Source: Xanthomonas cissicola (GTDB lineage: Bacteria > Pseudomonadota > Gammaproteobacteria > Xanthomonadales > Xanthomonadaceae). Taken from it: DNA of 64,000 bases. The position numbers and the translations under genes were made by a program. The notes below the pieces were generated by a model, which had not been told where the DNA came from, did no database searches, and saw only the letters and a program-made list of their open reading frames with translations. Location of the stretch: positions 1 to 64,000 of the forward strand of contig NZ_VZPL01000022.1 in NCBI RefSeq assembly GCF_008801575.1, read 5' to 3'. Below, piece by piece: positions 23,707 to 32,979 of the stretch (the first letter of the stretch is position 1; every line of letters begins with the position of its first letter).

Positions 23707-24399
23707 TCAGAAGCCGTGGCGCTTGCGCAGCCGCCGCGCGATCGCCGCGCGCACATACAGGCCGTACACGATGCCGAACACGAAACCGGCGATATGCGCC
23801 GACCACGCCACCATGCCGAACGCCGGGCCGATGTAGGCGAACACCACCTGCAGCAGTGCCCAGGCGCCGATCAACAGCGGCGCCGGCACCCGGATGAATT
23901 CCAGAAACACGCCCAGCGGCAGGACAACGCCCAGCTTGGCGCCCGGAAACAGCGCCAGGTACGTGCCGATCAACGCCGACACCGCACCCGAGGCGCCGAT
24001 GATCACCCGGTCCGGCGTGCCGATGGCAAAGATCGCCGCCAGGTTGGAGGCCGCGCCGCCAACCAGAAACAGCAGCAACAACCGCCACGGGCCCAGGATA
24101 CGTTCGGCCGGCAGCCCGAAGATCAGCAGGAACACCAGGTTGCCGAGCAGATGCGACCAGTCGGCGTGCAGGAACAGGGCCGTGAACAGGCGCAGCACGC
24201 TGCCGTCGCGCAAGGTGGCCCACCAGTCGCCCAGATTGGAGACGCCGCTGGACAGGGCGCCCCAGTCCAGCCACAACGTATTGCGCGCCTCGCCCGGCCG
24301 GCTGATCGACCACAAATACGCCAACCACACCGTGGCGAACAGCAACGGCACCGCCCAGCGCGGGGTGGGTTTCTTGCGGGAAGGAAGAGAGACGAACAT
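23707..24399 (-). CDS. Rhomboid family intramembrane serine protease
   Basis: A 230-residue membrane protein with about six transmembrane helices. The catalytic Ser137 lies in GASGAVSALIG and the partner His202 in SAHIAGFVFG. The HADWSHLLGN segment (His83, Asn87) supplies the oxyanion-site residues. Rhomboids cleave transmembrane segments within the membrane; the substrate is unknown. It is monocistronic and divergent from the fadL-like gene. A second rhomboid is encoded at 58195-58983. Confidence 0.93.
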   Translation of the reverse strand: MFVSLPSRKKPTPRWAVPLLFATVWLAYLWSISRPGEARNTLWLDWGALSSGVSNLGDWWATLRDGSVLRLFTALFLHADWSHLLGNLVFLLIFGLPAERILGPWRLLLLFLVGGAASNLAAIFAIGTPDRVIIGASGAVSALIGTYLALFPGAKLGVVLPLGVFLEFIRVPAPLLIGAWALLQVVFAYIGPAFGMVAWSAHIAGFVFGIVYGLYVRAAIARRLRKRHGF

Positions 24400-24475
24400 C
24401 GGACGGGGACAATAGCCGGTCCACGCTGCTGAACCCAGCCCTAACCTGACGGCGCGTTCAGCACAGGCCTTGTTA

Positions 24476-24503
24476 TTGTTCGGTTAATCGTCATGGGTAT
24501 ACT
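24476..24503 (+). promoter_or_regulatory. Sigma-70-like promoter of the fadL-like gene
   Basis: TTGTTC at 24476-24481 and TATACT at 24498-24503 are separated by 16 bases. The predicted transcript start near 24510 gives a leader of about 110 bases. This leader contains a run of nine G at 24523-24531. Confidence 0.65.
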
Positions 24504-24617
24504 GCGTACGGCGTCGTATGTCGGGGGGGGGTCTCCGGCGCGCTCCGGGCACTGGATTGGTGCTGGACGCGGGCGCTGAACCGACCATTGCAGTCCTTAT
24601 CCGGAGAGCTACAACTT

Positions 24618-25958
24618 ATGTCTACCGCTTCCACTCTCAGCCGCGCCACCCTCTTGGCCGTCGGTATCGCTGGCGTGCTGGCCGTTGGTCAGGCGCACGG
24701 CGCCGCGTTCCAGCTGAAGGAAAACAGCGCCAAGGGCCTTGGCCGCGCATTCGCAGGTTCGGGCAGCGCCCCGGATGATGCCTCCATCATCGCCACCAAC
24801 CCGGCCGGCATGCGCCAGCTGGACGGCCGCCTGTTCCAGGCCGACGTCAGCGCCATCAGCTTTTCGGCCAAGTTCCAGCCCGACACCGCGGCCTACGCCA
24901 ACGGCGCGCCGGTGTCCGGCGGCAACGGCGGCGACGCCGGCATGATCGCGCCGGTCCCGGCGATGTACTTCCACGTGCCGTTCGGCGAGAACGACAACAT
25001 GCACCTGGGCACCTCGCTGACCGTGCCGTTCGGCTTCAAGACCGAATACGACCGCGACTGGGTCGGCCGCTACCACGGCACCAAGACCGAGCTGCAGGCG
25101 ATCGACTTCAACGTCGCGTTCTCCTATGACGTGAACCCGTACGTGTCCTTCGGTGCCTCGTTGTTCGCCGAGCGTCTGGATATCGACCTGGCCAACGCGG
25201 TGGATTTCGGCAGCGTGCTGGCTGCGCGCCGCGTGCCGGGCTTCGCGCCGGGCAGCGCCGATGGCTACTCGCGCATCAAGGGCGACAGCACCGAAGTGGG
25301 CTTCACCCTGGGCGGCTTGTTCAGCATCGATGAGAACACCCACATCGGCTTCAGCTACCGCTCGCAGGTGGAACACAAGATCACCGACGGCACCGCCGAC
25401 TTCACCGTGCCGGGCAGTGCTGCCGCCGTGCTGAGCGTGGCCGCACCGGGTACCTTCGTCGATACCAAGGGCCGCGCCACCGTCAAGCTGCCGGCCAGCG
25501 CCACCGCCAGCTTCACGCATAACGTGAACGAGCAGTGGTCGATCATGGCCGACGTCACCCGCACCGCCTGGAGCAAGTTCGACCAGGTGACCGTGGACTT
25601 CGCTTCCAACCAGCCCGACAGCGTGCTGGACTTCTCCTACCGCGACACCACCTTCGCCTCGATCGGTGCCGACTACCGCCTGAGCGATACGGTGACCCTG
25701 CGCGGCGGCCTGGCGTACGACCAAACCCCGACGACGGCCGAACACCGCGACGTGCGCGTGCCGGACGCGAGCCGCAAGTGGGTTTCGCTGGGTATGAGCT
25801 GGCGTCCGTCGGCGCAGACCGAGTACAACTTCGGCTACACCCACCTGTTCACCAGCGACCCGACCAGCGACACCCGCAGCGCCACCGGCGACCGTCTTGC
25901 CGGCAGCTACGACGTGAAGGGCGACGTGCTGGCCGCGTCGATCAACTACAAGTTCTGA
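24618..25958 (+). CDS. Outer membrane transport protein, FadL/OMPP1/TodX family
   Basis: A 446-residue protein with a signal peptide (GVLAVGQAHGAAF). After cleavage comes the FadL hatch segment QLKENSAKGLGRAFAGSGSAPDDASIIATNPAGMRQL in family form, then a 14-strand beta-barrel with alternating hydrophobic residues and a terminal aromatic (INYKF). The family imports long-chain fatty acids or other hydrophobic compounds across the outer membrane. GGAGA at 24603-24607 precedes the ATG. A strong terminator follows, so it is monocistronic. Confidence 0.95.
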   Translation: MSTASTLSRATLLAVGIAGVLAVGQAHGAAFQLKENSAKGLGRAFAGSGSAPDDASIIATNPAGMRQLDGRLFQADVSAISFSAKFQPDTAAYANGAPVSGGNGGDAGMIAPVPAMYFHVPFGENDNMHLGTSLTVPFGFKTEYDRDWVGRYHGTKTELQAIDFNVAFSYDVNPYVSFGASLFAERLDIDLANAVDFGSVLAARRVPGFAPGSADGYSRIKGDSTEVGFTLGGLFSIDENTHIGFSYRSQVEHKITDGTADFTVPGSAAAVLSVAAPGTFVDTKGRATVKLPASATASFTHNVNEQWSIMADVTRTAWSKFDQVTVDFASNQPDSVLDFSYRDTTFASIGADYRLSDTVTLRGGLAYDQTPTTAEHRDVRVPDASRKWVSLGMSWRPSAQTEYNFGYTHLFTSDPTSDTRSATGDRLAGSYDVKGDVLAASINYKF

Positions 25959-25983
25959 TCGCCGCAGCACGCGTTGAGTGGCC

Positions 25984-26009
25984 AAAAACCCCGCTTCGGC
26001 GGGGTTTTT
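25984..26009 (+). terminator. Intrinsic terminator after the fadL-like gene
   Basis: AAAAACCCCGC, a TTCG loop and GCGGGGTTTTTC form a very stable hairpin with a T run. It lies about 25 bases after the stop. Confidence 0.92.
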
Positions 26010-26227
26010 CTTTGTTGCCTTGCACGCTCCACACACGACACGGGCAGCCATCACACGCAACAAGCGAAGCAGGCAGGACGCATCGCCTCAGCGCAGCGCT
26101 TCACCCCCCTGCGCGGTGTCGCCACCTAGCCGCGTACTGGGATGCCAACAACGTCGCGTACCGATCCAGCCTGCGCAATGCATGGCGAACGCTGCAACCG
26201 GCGCGACAGATTGCTATGGTCAGGCGC

Positions 26228-26929
26228 ATGAGCCAACCCGACTTCATCCAGATCACCGATAACGCCATCGCGCACGGAGATTGCGTGGCCATCGTGCAGC
26301 GCATGCGCCAGAGCCAGCAGCTGCATCCCGGCCGCATCGGTGGCGGCGTCTTTCCCGACCTCAAACACAGCCGCGACCTGCGCATCAGTGGGATGGCCGA
26401 ATGGGCCGAAGTGGAAAACCGCCTGCAACAGGTGGTGTTCGAGGGCGTGCTCACCTACCTGCGGCAGTATCCGCAGGCGTTGATTTCACCGCTGATGCTG
26501 CAGGTCACCACTGCCGATGGCAGACCGCATCGCCTGGTGGCCGAGGACATCGTGCAGATGAGCGACCAGGCACTGGGCGATCTGGCACGCACCTGCCTGC
26601 GCCCGGGCGCGATCAATCTGCAGTGGTACACCGCCGACCAGGGCGGCTACCCGTACTGGCATTGCGAGCTGTATCCGCGCGATGCCAATGCCGACACGCT
26701 GCATCGGCATCTGCTGTGGACGCTGTATCTCAACGACGACTTCGCGCAAGGCGAAACCGAATTCCTGTTCCAGCAACGCAAGGCGCGCCCACGCACCGGC
26801 AGTCTGCTGATCGCCCCCACCGCCTTCACCCATACCCACCGCGGCAACCGCCCGGTCGGCGGCGACAAGTTCATCGCCACCAGCTGGATCCTGTTTCAAT
26901 CGGCGCAGGCGCTTTACGGCGGGGAATAG
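26228..26929 (+). CDS. 2OG-Fe(II) oxygenase family protein
   Basis: A cytosolic protein of 233 residues. The C-terminal half has the double-stranded beta-helix of prolyl-4-hydroxylase-like dioxygenases: a metal-binding His-x-acidic pair in YWHCELYP, a distal His in TAFTHTHRGNRP and the 2-oxoglutarate-binding Lys in GGDKFIATSWI. The N-terminal part has no recognised signature. The substrate is unknown. ATG 26228 is preferred over 26216 because AGG lies just upstream, but the choice is weak. A GGGAATCGGG-type repeat begins right at its stop codon. Confidence 0.8.
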   Translation: MSQPDFIQITDNAIAHGDCVAIVQRMRQSQQLHPGRIGGGVFPDLKHSRDLRISGMAEWAEVENRLQQVVFEGVLTYLRQYPQALISPLMLQVTTADGRPHRLVAEDIVQMSDQALGDLARTCLRPGAINLQWYTADQGGYPYWHCELYPRDANADTLHRHLLWTLYLNDDFAQGETEFLFQQRKARPRTGSLLIAPTAFTHTHRGNRPVGGDKFIATSWILFQSAQALYGGE

Positions 26930-27010
26930 GGAATCGGGAATGGGGAATCGCAACGGCGGCGCTTTCTGTTGCTGCTGCTGTTGCTTTACCGATTCCCGAT
27001 TCTCCATTCC
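26924..27010. repeat. GGGAATCGGG-type interspersed repeat, inverted pair
   Basis: Copies of GGGAATCGGGAATGGGGAATCG lie at the left, and the complementary CGATTCCCGATTCTCCATTCCC at the right, around a GCTGCTGCTGTTGC spacer. The pair can fold into a large stem. The same motif occurs at 56733-56770, 59345-59367 and 63709-63775. Confidence 0.75.
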
Positions 27011-27109
27011 CCCAGTTGCGACTGCGCACCGCATCGCAACGCTTGTGCTCGCTCCTCGGACCAGTACACGTCGCTTGCACCGCGCATCATTAGTAATAAT
27101 ACTAACAGC

Positions 27110-28237
27110 ATGCAGAAGAACTCTTTCCCCAGCGCGAGTGCGGCAGCGGAGCGGGATGTCCACAGCTCGCGCACGGTCATCAAGGGGCGCGGCACCACCG
27201 CCTACGTGCCCGGTCGCTTCTCGGTCACCACCGCCGTCGAGATAGACGATGGCTGGGGCGCGCTCGATGCCGATGGCGAGACCGCCATGCGCCCCAAGAC
27301 CGTGGTGGCCGAGGAAATCGCACGCAGCATCATCAGCCGCAACAACTCGCCCGACATCGGGTTCTCGCAGTCGGTGAACCCGTACCGGGGATGTGAGCAC
27401 GGCTGCGTGTACTGCTTTGCCAGACCCTCGCACGCGTATCTGGATCTATCGCCGGGGCTGGATTTCGAAACGCGGATCTTCGCCAAGCCGAATGCGGCCG
27501 CGCTGCTGCGCGCGGAGATCGCACGCCCGTCCTACCAGTGCTCGCCGATCGCGTTGGGGATCAATACCGACGCCTACCAGCCCGCCGAGCGGCGCCTGCG
27601 CATCTCCCGGCAATGCCTGGAAGTGCTTGCGGAGGCCCGTCACCCGGTCAGCTTCGTGACCAAGGCGGCGTTGATCGAACGCGACATCGATGTGCTGGCC
27701 GAGATGGCGCAGCACAACCTGGTGTCGGTGTATTTCTCGGTCACCACGCTCGACAATCGGCTTGCGGCGAAGATGGAGCCGCGCGCCGCCGCGTCGCATG
27801 CGCGACTGCGCGCCATGCAGGCGCTACACGCTGCCGGCGTACCGGTAGGCGTGCTGGTCGCTCCGGTCATCCCGATGATCAACGACAAGGAACTGGAGCG
27901 CATTCTGGACGCGGCCGCAGCCCACGGCGCACGTTCGGCCGGCTACGTGTTGCTGCGCCTGCCGCACGAACTCACCCAGTTATGGCGCGAGTGGCTCGAG
28001 TTGCACTATCCGGATCGTGCCAAGCATGTCATGAGCCTGGTCCAGCAGATGCGCGGGGGCAAGGACTACGACAGCCGCTTCGGCAAGCGCATGGTCGGCG
28101 AGGGCCCGTTTGCAGAACTGATCGCGCAGCGTTTTTCCATCGCGTATCGGCGCCTTGGATTCGGGCGATTGCCCAGACTCGATACCACGCACTTCCGTCC
28201 ACCCAGACCGGACACGCCGCAGCTTAATCTTTTCTAA
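27110..28237 (+). CDS. PA0069-type radical SAM protein
   Basis: A 375-residue protein with the radical SAM cluster motif in PYRGCEHGCVYCFARP (CxxxCxxC, residues about 97-104) and a TIM-barrel-type core. Sections such as TVVAEEIARSIISRNNSPDIGFSQSVNPYRGCEHG match the PA0069 family of deazapurine- or SplB-like radical SAM proteins in Pseudomonas and Xanthomonas. The reaction is not established. The start follows an AT-rich stretch (27090-27105) that may be part of the promoter. Confidence 0.9.
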   Translation: MQKNSFPSASAAAERDVHSSRTVIKGRGTTAYVPGRFSVTTAVEIDDGWGALDADGETAMRPKTVVAEEIARSIISRNNSPDIGFSQSVNPYRGCEHGCVYCFARPSHAYLDLSPGLDFETRIFAKPNAAALLRAEIARPSYQCSPIALGINTDAYQPAERRLRISRQCLEVLAEARHPVSFVTKAALIERDIDVLAEMAQHNLVSVYFSVTTLDNRLAAKMEPRAAASHARLRAMQALHAAGVPVGVLVAPVIPMINDKELERILDAAAAHGARSAGYVLLRLPHELTQLWREWLELHYPDRAKHVMSLVQQMRGGKDYDSRFGKRMVGEGPFAELIAQRFSIAYRRLGFGRLPRLDTTHFRPPRPDTPQLNLF

Positions 28238-28447
28238 TTTTTCTATGCGGTTTGCGATGCTAGTTCGACTCCGGCTAAGAATCGCAGTGTCTCATGTCGT
28301 TATGCGGAGATAGGCGGGTATTCCGAGGTCGCGGGTTCAATGACACCTCGCCACGTTGAAACCCTGGATCCGAAATAGCAGTGCACATCCAATCGTTAGG
28401 CTACGTGTATTTGCAATGTTGGGCCGATCAACCAGGATTGCTTACTG

Positions 28448-29038
28448 TCAATCGCCGCCGGAATGAGGAAGGACAACGGAGATAGGTCGCTTGCCATCCG
28501 CAGCCTGGAAAGCACCGGGCCAAAAGGCGATGATGCCAGCAGCACAGCTGCCTCTTTCGCAGTTAACTGTGATGTCGCCGGAGTTTTCCGGATGAACTGC
28601 TGCCACTGCGATCACGACCGCCAGGCTTCCAGCCAAATACCAATAGAGGCTCACCGATCGTTTCCTAGCGAGCAGCACTGACAAAGAAAAGAGAACGGCA
28701 AAGAAGCCTGCTCCCAGAAGCGCTTTAAGCCAGGTGCCCAAAAAATTGTGGGTGTGCACCAAGCCAGAGAAGGCATAGGTGGCGAGGACTGAAAACGTCA
28801 GCCAAGCAGCAACAGCCATGATGAAGGCCGCCCCTGCGGTCTTATGTCCACGCCACACCAAATCTGCTTGCAGCACAAAAAACGCTAAAAGCAGAATGGG
28901 AGCTACTGCATAGCACAGCAGTCCGATCTGACGTTGAGTCGCCACAAAGAGCACCGAGCAAGCCAACGTGCCCGCAAGCAGAACTGTTTCACGAAAGCGC
29001 AGGCCTAACCTGCGCCCCCTGATGCGGAAGGTCCTCAT
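28448..29038 (-). CDS. Membrane protein of unknown function (accessory operon, gene 2)
   Basis: Not recognised. It has 196 residues with five probable transmembrane helices (about residues 17-34, 38-58, 66-90, 100-122 and 128-147) and a tail with two Cys (NCERGSC) that could form a disulphide. Its ATG shares a base with the TAA of the upstream secreted-protein gene (TAATG at 29036-29040), so the two are coupled. The base composition is clearly less GC-rich than the surrounding genes, suggesting acquisition. A role in export or immunity for its partner is possible but unsupported. Confidence 0.7.
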   Translation of the reverse strand: MRTFRIRGRRLGLRFRETVLLAGTLACSVLFVATQRQIGLLCYAVAPILLLAFFVLQADLVWRGHKTAGAAFIMAVAAWLTFSVLATYAFSGLVHTHNFLGTWLKALLGAGFFAVLFSLSVLLARKRSVSLYWYLAGSLAVVIAVAAVHPENSGDITVNCERGSCAAGIIAFWPGAFQAADGKRPISVVLPHSGGD

Positions 29039-29913
29039 TACTTGACTTGGACCACATCGCCGACAAGGACAGTGCCACTACCTACCGTCACTGTGCCTCC
29101 AGAGATGGTGGCTGCACCACTTGACGTGAGCCAGTCTATGCCGCGCTGGTAGTCGGGCCGAGATGCTGCGCCCGGGCTTTCGTAGGAACTGTAATCGACA
29201 TTGATCGGCTCACTGCTGGACGTCCCAATGAGATTGCCCGCCGAATCGTAGGCTTCAACGTAAACAATGGCGCGCTTTGCGGAATCATAGGCGAAAATCG
29301 CTCTGCTCTTGTCGTTGAAAGTGGTATCAATACGGATGCTGTAGTCCTCCGAACTCCTCCATTTATAGGCGTTGGAGAGAACCTGTTGGATGAAGAAGAT
29401 GAAATTTTCGCCTGTATTGGGCACTTGCCAGTCGTTTTTTTCAAGCCACTGGATGACTTGTTGACGGGTCGCACCTTCCCGGCGTACGTCGAAGGCGCTA
29501 GCAAAGGCAGACGACTCGTCGGACGCCACCTCAACCATTCTGCTGACCGAGCTCGGTGCAACAGTTCCATTCGCCAAGTCGATCTTTACGTTGAGCGTGC
29601 CGATATTTCCATAGCTCCGATACACCAACGAGTAGATCGCGAATTGGTCGGCATCCGCTTGAGACACGGGCTGCTCTTGAATCCCGGGTGGTGCCACCGA
29701 GACGGGGCCGTTTACAGTATTGACTGTGTAGAGGTATGGAACGCCTGTAGTGCGATCACCGATGTAGACTTGGCCAAGACCGGAGGTCAGCTGAGTTGCT
29801 AGTACTCCTCGCTGAGTCTGCGTGCACGAATCGCAGAAGTGAATGTCATTTGCAGTGGCTTTTCCGACAAATCCTAAGAGCACCAAGCTGCTGAACATTG
29901 CGATCATCTTCAT
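29038..29913 (-). CDS. Secreted protein of unknown function (accessory operon, gene 1)
   Basis: Not recognised. It has 291 residues starting MKMIAMFSSLVLLGFVGKATA (signal peptide). The mature protein begins NDIHFCDSCTQTQ, with a CxxC pair. The rest is rich in Ser, Tyr, Asp and Val, looks like a beta-rich extracellular protein, and ends in TISGGTVTVGSGTVLVGDVVQVK, a short repeat of T/V/G-rich strands. No enzyme motif is visible. Composition is less GC-rich than the flanks. It is translationally coupled to the membrane gene downstream. An upstream start at 29976 is possible but less likely because the signal peptide begins here. Confidence 0.7.
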   Translation of the reverse strand: MKMIAMFSSLVLLGFVGKATANDIHFCDSCTQTQRGVLATQLTSGLGQVYIGDRTTGVPYLYTVNTVNGPVSVAPPGIQEQPVSQADADQFAIYSLVYRSYGNIGTLNVKIDLANGTVAPSSVSRMVEVASDESSAFASAFDVRREGATRQQVIQWLEKNDWQVPNTGENFIFFIQQVLSNAYKWRSSEDYSIRIDTTFNDKSRAIFAYDSAKRAIVYVEAYDSAGNLIGTSSSEPINVDYSSYESPGAASRPDYQRGIDWLTSSGAATISGGTVTVGSGTVLVGDVVQVK

Positions 29914-30139
29914 CGTCAAAAGCTCCGTTTCGATCCCCTGCTGCACGAGTGTCACTGCCTTCATGGCTACCGTCAAACCTCAATCCAGGCGTCATTTGCG
30001 AAGGTCGAGCTTGATCACATTAGATTGTTGTGATGTCCGAGCACCCTGCGAACAATCACGCGCGATCATCGGAGCTCGAGCAGCACTGCGGCAGTCCAGG
30101 CGCCCGTCAGACCGCTGCAGCGGCTCTTAGAATCCGCGC

Positions 30140-31600
30140 ATGCTCGCACTTGCACAGGGCGCGTGGGAGTGGCTGGCCACCATTCCCCACCTCGAAGCGC
30201 TCCTCCTCGCCGCCTATGTGCTGTACCTGCTATGGATCGCCGGCTGGATCGTGCTGCAGAAGCGCGAACCGGTGGCCACGCTGAGCTGGGTGTTGTCGCT
30301 GGCGGCGCTGCCGTACCTGGGGCTGCTGATCTACTACTGGCTCGGGCCGCAAAAGGTCAAACGGCAGCGGCTGCGGCGCGGGCGCTCGCGCTCGGGCATG
30401 GAGAGCTACAGCAGCGTCTGCCCGCCGGATGCCGATTGCACCGAGCTGGCCAAGATCGCCCAGTCCACCACCGGGCTGGCGCCCAGCAGCGCCACCGAAG
30501 TGCACTGGCTGGTGGATGGCGCTGCCACGTACGCCGCCATCATCGAAGCGATCCGGGGCGCACGCGACCATATCCATCTGGAGTACTACATCTTCCAGCC
30601 CGACCACAGCGGCACCGCGATCTGCGCTGCGCTGATGGAACGTGCCCGTGCCGGGGTCAAGGTGCGGCTGCTGATGGATGCGATCGGCTCATCGGCAATG
30701 ACCCGACGCGCCTTGCGCACGCTGCGCGAGGCCGGGGTGGAAACCGCCTGGTTCCACCCCTCGCAGTTGCTCAAGCCATTCAAGCGGCCGTGGTTGAACC
30801 TGCGCACCCACCGCAAGGTGATCGTCATCGATGGCCGCATCGGTTTCACCGGTGGCATCAACGTCACCGACGACGAGAACGAGCAGGTGCGCAAGCAGGC
30901 GTATCGCGATCTGCACGTGCGCCTGCAAGGCCATGTAGTGCGCAGTCTGCAGCTGGTGTTCCTGGAGGATTGGCTCTATGCCACCAGCCAGGGCCGCGCA
31001 GCTTTCCACGGCCAGCAGCTATGGCCCGACGATATGCCCACCCGCGCGCAAGGCACGGTCGATGCGCAGGTGCTGGTGTCGGGTCCGGATTCGTCGTGGG
31101 AAGCGATCCACCGCCTGATGGTCGCCGCCATCCATGAAGCCAAGCACCGCGTGTGGCTGGTGACTCCATATTTCGTGCCCGGCGAAGCGGCGCGTATGGC
31201 GCTGACCTCGGCCGCGCTCGGCGGGCTGGACGTGCGCCTGTTGGTGCCGCGGGTCAGCGATTCGCGCCTGGTCACCTACGCGGCACGCTCATATTTCGAC
31301 GAGCTGCTGGAAGCCGGTGTCCGCATCTACGAGTACGGGCCGCGCATGCTGCACACCAAGGCGCTGCTGGCCGACGACGATGTCTGCATCGTCGGCAGCG
31401 CCAATTTCGACAGCCGCAGCTTCCGGCTGAATTTCGAGCTGTCGATGCTGTTCCGCGACCAGGCCGTGGCGGCAGAGATGGCCGGGCTGATCGGCACCGA
31501 TCTGCAACAGGCGCAGGAAGTGCAATTCGCGCGACACCGGCCGTTATGGCGCTCGCGCCTGCCCGAAGCGTTTGCCCGGCTGCTGTCGCCGCTGCTCTGA
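30140..31600 (+). CDS. cls: Cardiolipin synthase
   Basis: This 486-residue enzyme of the phospholipase D superfamily condenses two phosphatidylglycerol molecules to cardiolipin at the inner membrane. It has two N-terminal transmembrane helices (about residues 19-40 and 50-68), then two HKD motifs: HRKVIVIDGRIGFTGG near residue 223 and HTKALLADDDVCIVGSANFD near residue 403. Length and layout match ClsA-type proteins. The gene is followed after 74 bases by a small membrane-protein gene and then pdxJ. Confidence 0.95.
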   Translation: MLALAQGAWEWLATIPHLEALLLAAYVLYLLWIAGWIVLQKREPVATLSWVLSLAALPYLGLLIYYWLGPQKVKRQRLRRGRSRSGMESYSSVCPPDADCTELAKIAQSTTGLAPSSATEVHWLVDGAATYAAIIEAIRGARDHIHLEYYIFQPDHSGTAICAALMERARAGVKVRLLMDAIGSSAMTRRALRTLREAGVETAWFHPSQLLKPFKRPWLNLRTHRKVIVIDGRIGFTGGINVTDDENEQVRKQAYRDLHVRLQGHVVRSLQLVFLEDWLYATSQGRAAFHGQQLWPDDMPTRAQGTVDAQVLVSGPDSSWEAIHRLMVAAIHEAKHRVWLVTPYFVPGEAARMALTSAALGGLDVRLLVPRVSDSRLVTYAARSYFDELLEAGVRIYEYGPRMLHTKALLADDDVCIVGSANFDSRSFRLNFELSMLFRDQAVAAEMAGLIGTDLQQAQEVQFARHRPLWRSRLPEAFARLLSPLL

Positions 31601-31674
31601 CCAACGGTGCGGTGCCCACGTGGAACCGCGCCGGGCGCGGCGCTACACTGCCGCCACTCAACGGGGAGCTCGTC

Positions 31675-31944
31675 ATGCACTGGCTGTTTCTGCTTATGGC
31701 ACTGGGTGCGCTGGTGCTGGCCTTCAGTACGCCGCACGTGTGGTTGCTGGTGGCCTCGCTGCTGGTGGCGTTGCTGCTGCTGCTGTTGTGGACGCGCGGT
31801 TGGTTCGCCTCGCGCATGGGCGACACCCAACGCGATACCAGCAGCATGATCGACCCGGCCGAGCTGCGCCGCCTGCGCGAGCTGGCAGAAGCACGCAAGT
31901 CGGCTGCCCTGGCCGCCGCACGCGACAGCGAGCCGCAGGCCTGA
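31675..31944 (+). CDS. Small membrane protein, unknown function
   Basis: An 89-residue protein: two adjacent hydrophobic helices (about residues 2-19 and 22-41, very Leu-rich), then a cytoplasmic tail with a Glu/Arg/Ala-rich helix ([23 protein letters not shown]). GGGGAG at 31663-31668 is correctly spaced before the ATG. It ends 7 bases before pdxJ, so the two are probably co-transcribed. No domain is recognised. Confidence 0.8.
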   Translation: MHWLFLLMALGALVLAFSTPHVWLLVASLLVALLLLLLWTRGWFASRMGDTQRDTSSMIDPAELRRLRELAEARKSAALAAARDSEPQA

Positions 31945-31951
31945 TCGCCGC

Positions 31952-32719
31952 ATGACCACCCAGCTCAGCGTCAACGTCAACAAGATCGCAGTCCTGCGCA
32001 ACTCGCGCGGCGGCGCCGACCCGGACGTGGTGCAGGCCGCACGCGCCTGTATTGCCGCCGGCGCGCACGGCATCACCGTGCATCCGCGACCGGACCAGCG
32101 GCATATCCGCGCCGACGATGTGCTGGCGCTGAGCGCGCTGACACGCGAGCACGGAGTCGAATTCAATATCGAAGGCAACCCGTTTGCGCCGCCGCGCGGC
32201 GATTATCCGGGTCTGCTGGAGTTATGTCGTGCCACGCGCCCCGAGCAGGTCACCCTGGTACCGGATGGCGATGGACAACTGACGTCCGATCACGGTTTCG
32301 ATTTTGCGCAGGACACCGTCCAACTCGCCGAGCTGATCACAGCGTTCAAGCGGCTGGGCAGCCGTGTCAGCCTGTTCGTCGATGCAGGTAACCCGGACAT
32401 CGCCCGCGCGGCCACGCTCGGTGCGGACCGTATCGAGCTGTACACCGGCCCGTATGCCCACGCGCATGCCAGCGGCCAGGCCGATACCGCCTTGGCGCTG
32501 TTCGCCAACGCCGCGCAGCGTGCCAGTGCCGCAGGCCTGGGCATTAATGCCGGGCACGATTTGTCGCAAGCCAACCTGGGCGATTTTCTCGCCGCTGTGC
32601 CGGGTGTGCTGGAAGTCTCCATCGGCCACGCCTTGATCAGCGAAGCCCTGTATCAGGGGTTGGATGCAAGCGTGCGCGCGTACGTCGACATTCTGCGTAG
32701 CGGCCACGTTAGCGCTTAA
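31952..32719 (+). CDS. pdxJ: Pyridoxine 5'-phosphate synthase
   Basis: A 255-residue TIM-barrel enzyme that joins 1-deoxy-D-xylulose 5-phosphate with 3-amino-2-oxopropyl phosphate in vitamin B6 synthesis. Family blocks are plain: [16 protein letters not shown] (with catalytic His replaced by the family N/K pattern), [29 protein letters not shown] and the C-terminal [11 protein letters not shown] and [11 protein letters not shown]. It follows the small membrane-protein gene by 7 bases. Neighbourhood with the tonB cluster is usual in Xanthomonas. Confidence 0.97.
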   Translation: MTTQLSVNVNKIAVLRNSRGGADPDVVQAARACIAAGAHGITVHPRPDQRHIRADDVLALSALTREHGVEFNIEGNPFAPPRGDYPGLLELCRATRPEQVTLVPDGDGQLTSDHGFDFAQDTVQLAELITAFKRLGSRVSLFVDAGNPDIARAATLGADRIELYTGPYAHAHASGQADTALALFANAAQRASAAGLGINAGHDLSQANLGDFLAAVPGVLEVSIGHALISEALYQGLDASVRAYVDILRSGHVSA

Positions 32720-32907
32720 GTTCATGCGGTAACGTCGGCATCGATGATCGATGCCTGGGTTGGCGACAACTACGTTCGCGTAAGTGGATGCTGCGGTGGC
32801 GTTGATCGACAGTCTTTCACAGCAATGGCCGCTTTGTTGCTTCGTACCGCACTCACGCTCGTTGGATCGCAGGCATGTCTGCAGGCACGATCACCCACCT
32901 AACACAT

Positions 32908-32936
32908 AAAAAAACGCCACCGTTTCCGGTGGCGTT
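32908..32936 (-). terminator. Intrinsic terminator of the tonB-exb operon
   Basis: Read leftward, AACGCCACCG, a GAAA loop and CGGTGGCGTT are followed by seven T. It lies about 45 bases after the exbD2 stop and also fits as a stop for read-through from pdxJ in the other direction, though with a weaker tail. Confidence 0.9.
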
Positions 32937-32979
32937 GCAGTCGCGTCATGACTGTTGTGTTGCGGTCTTGCAGATACGT

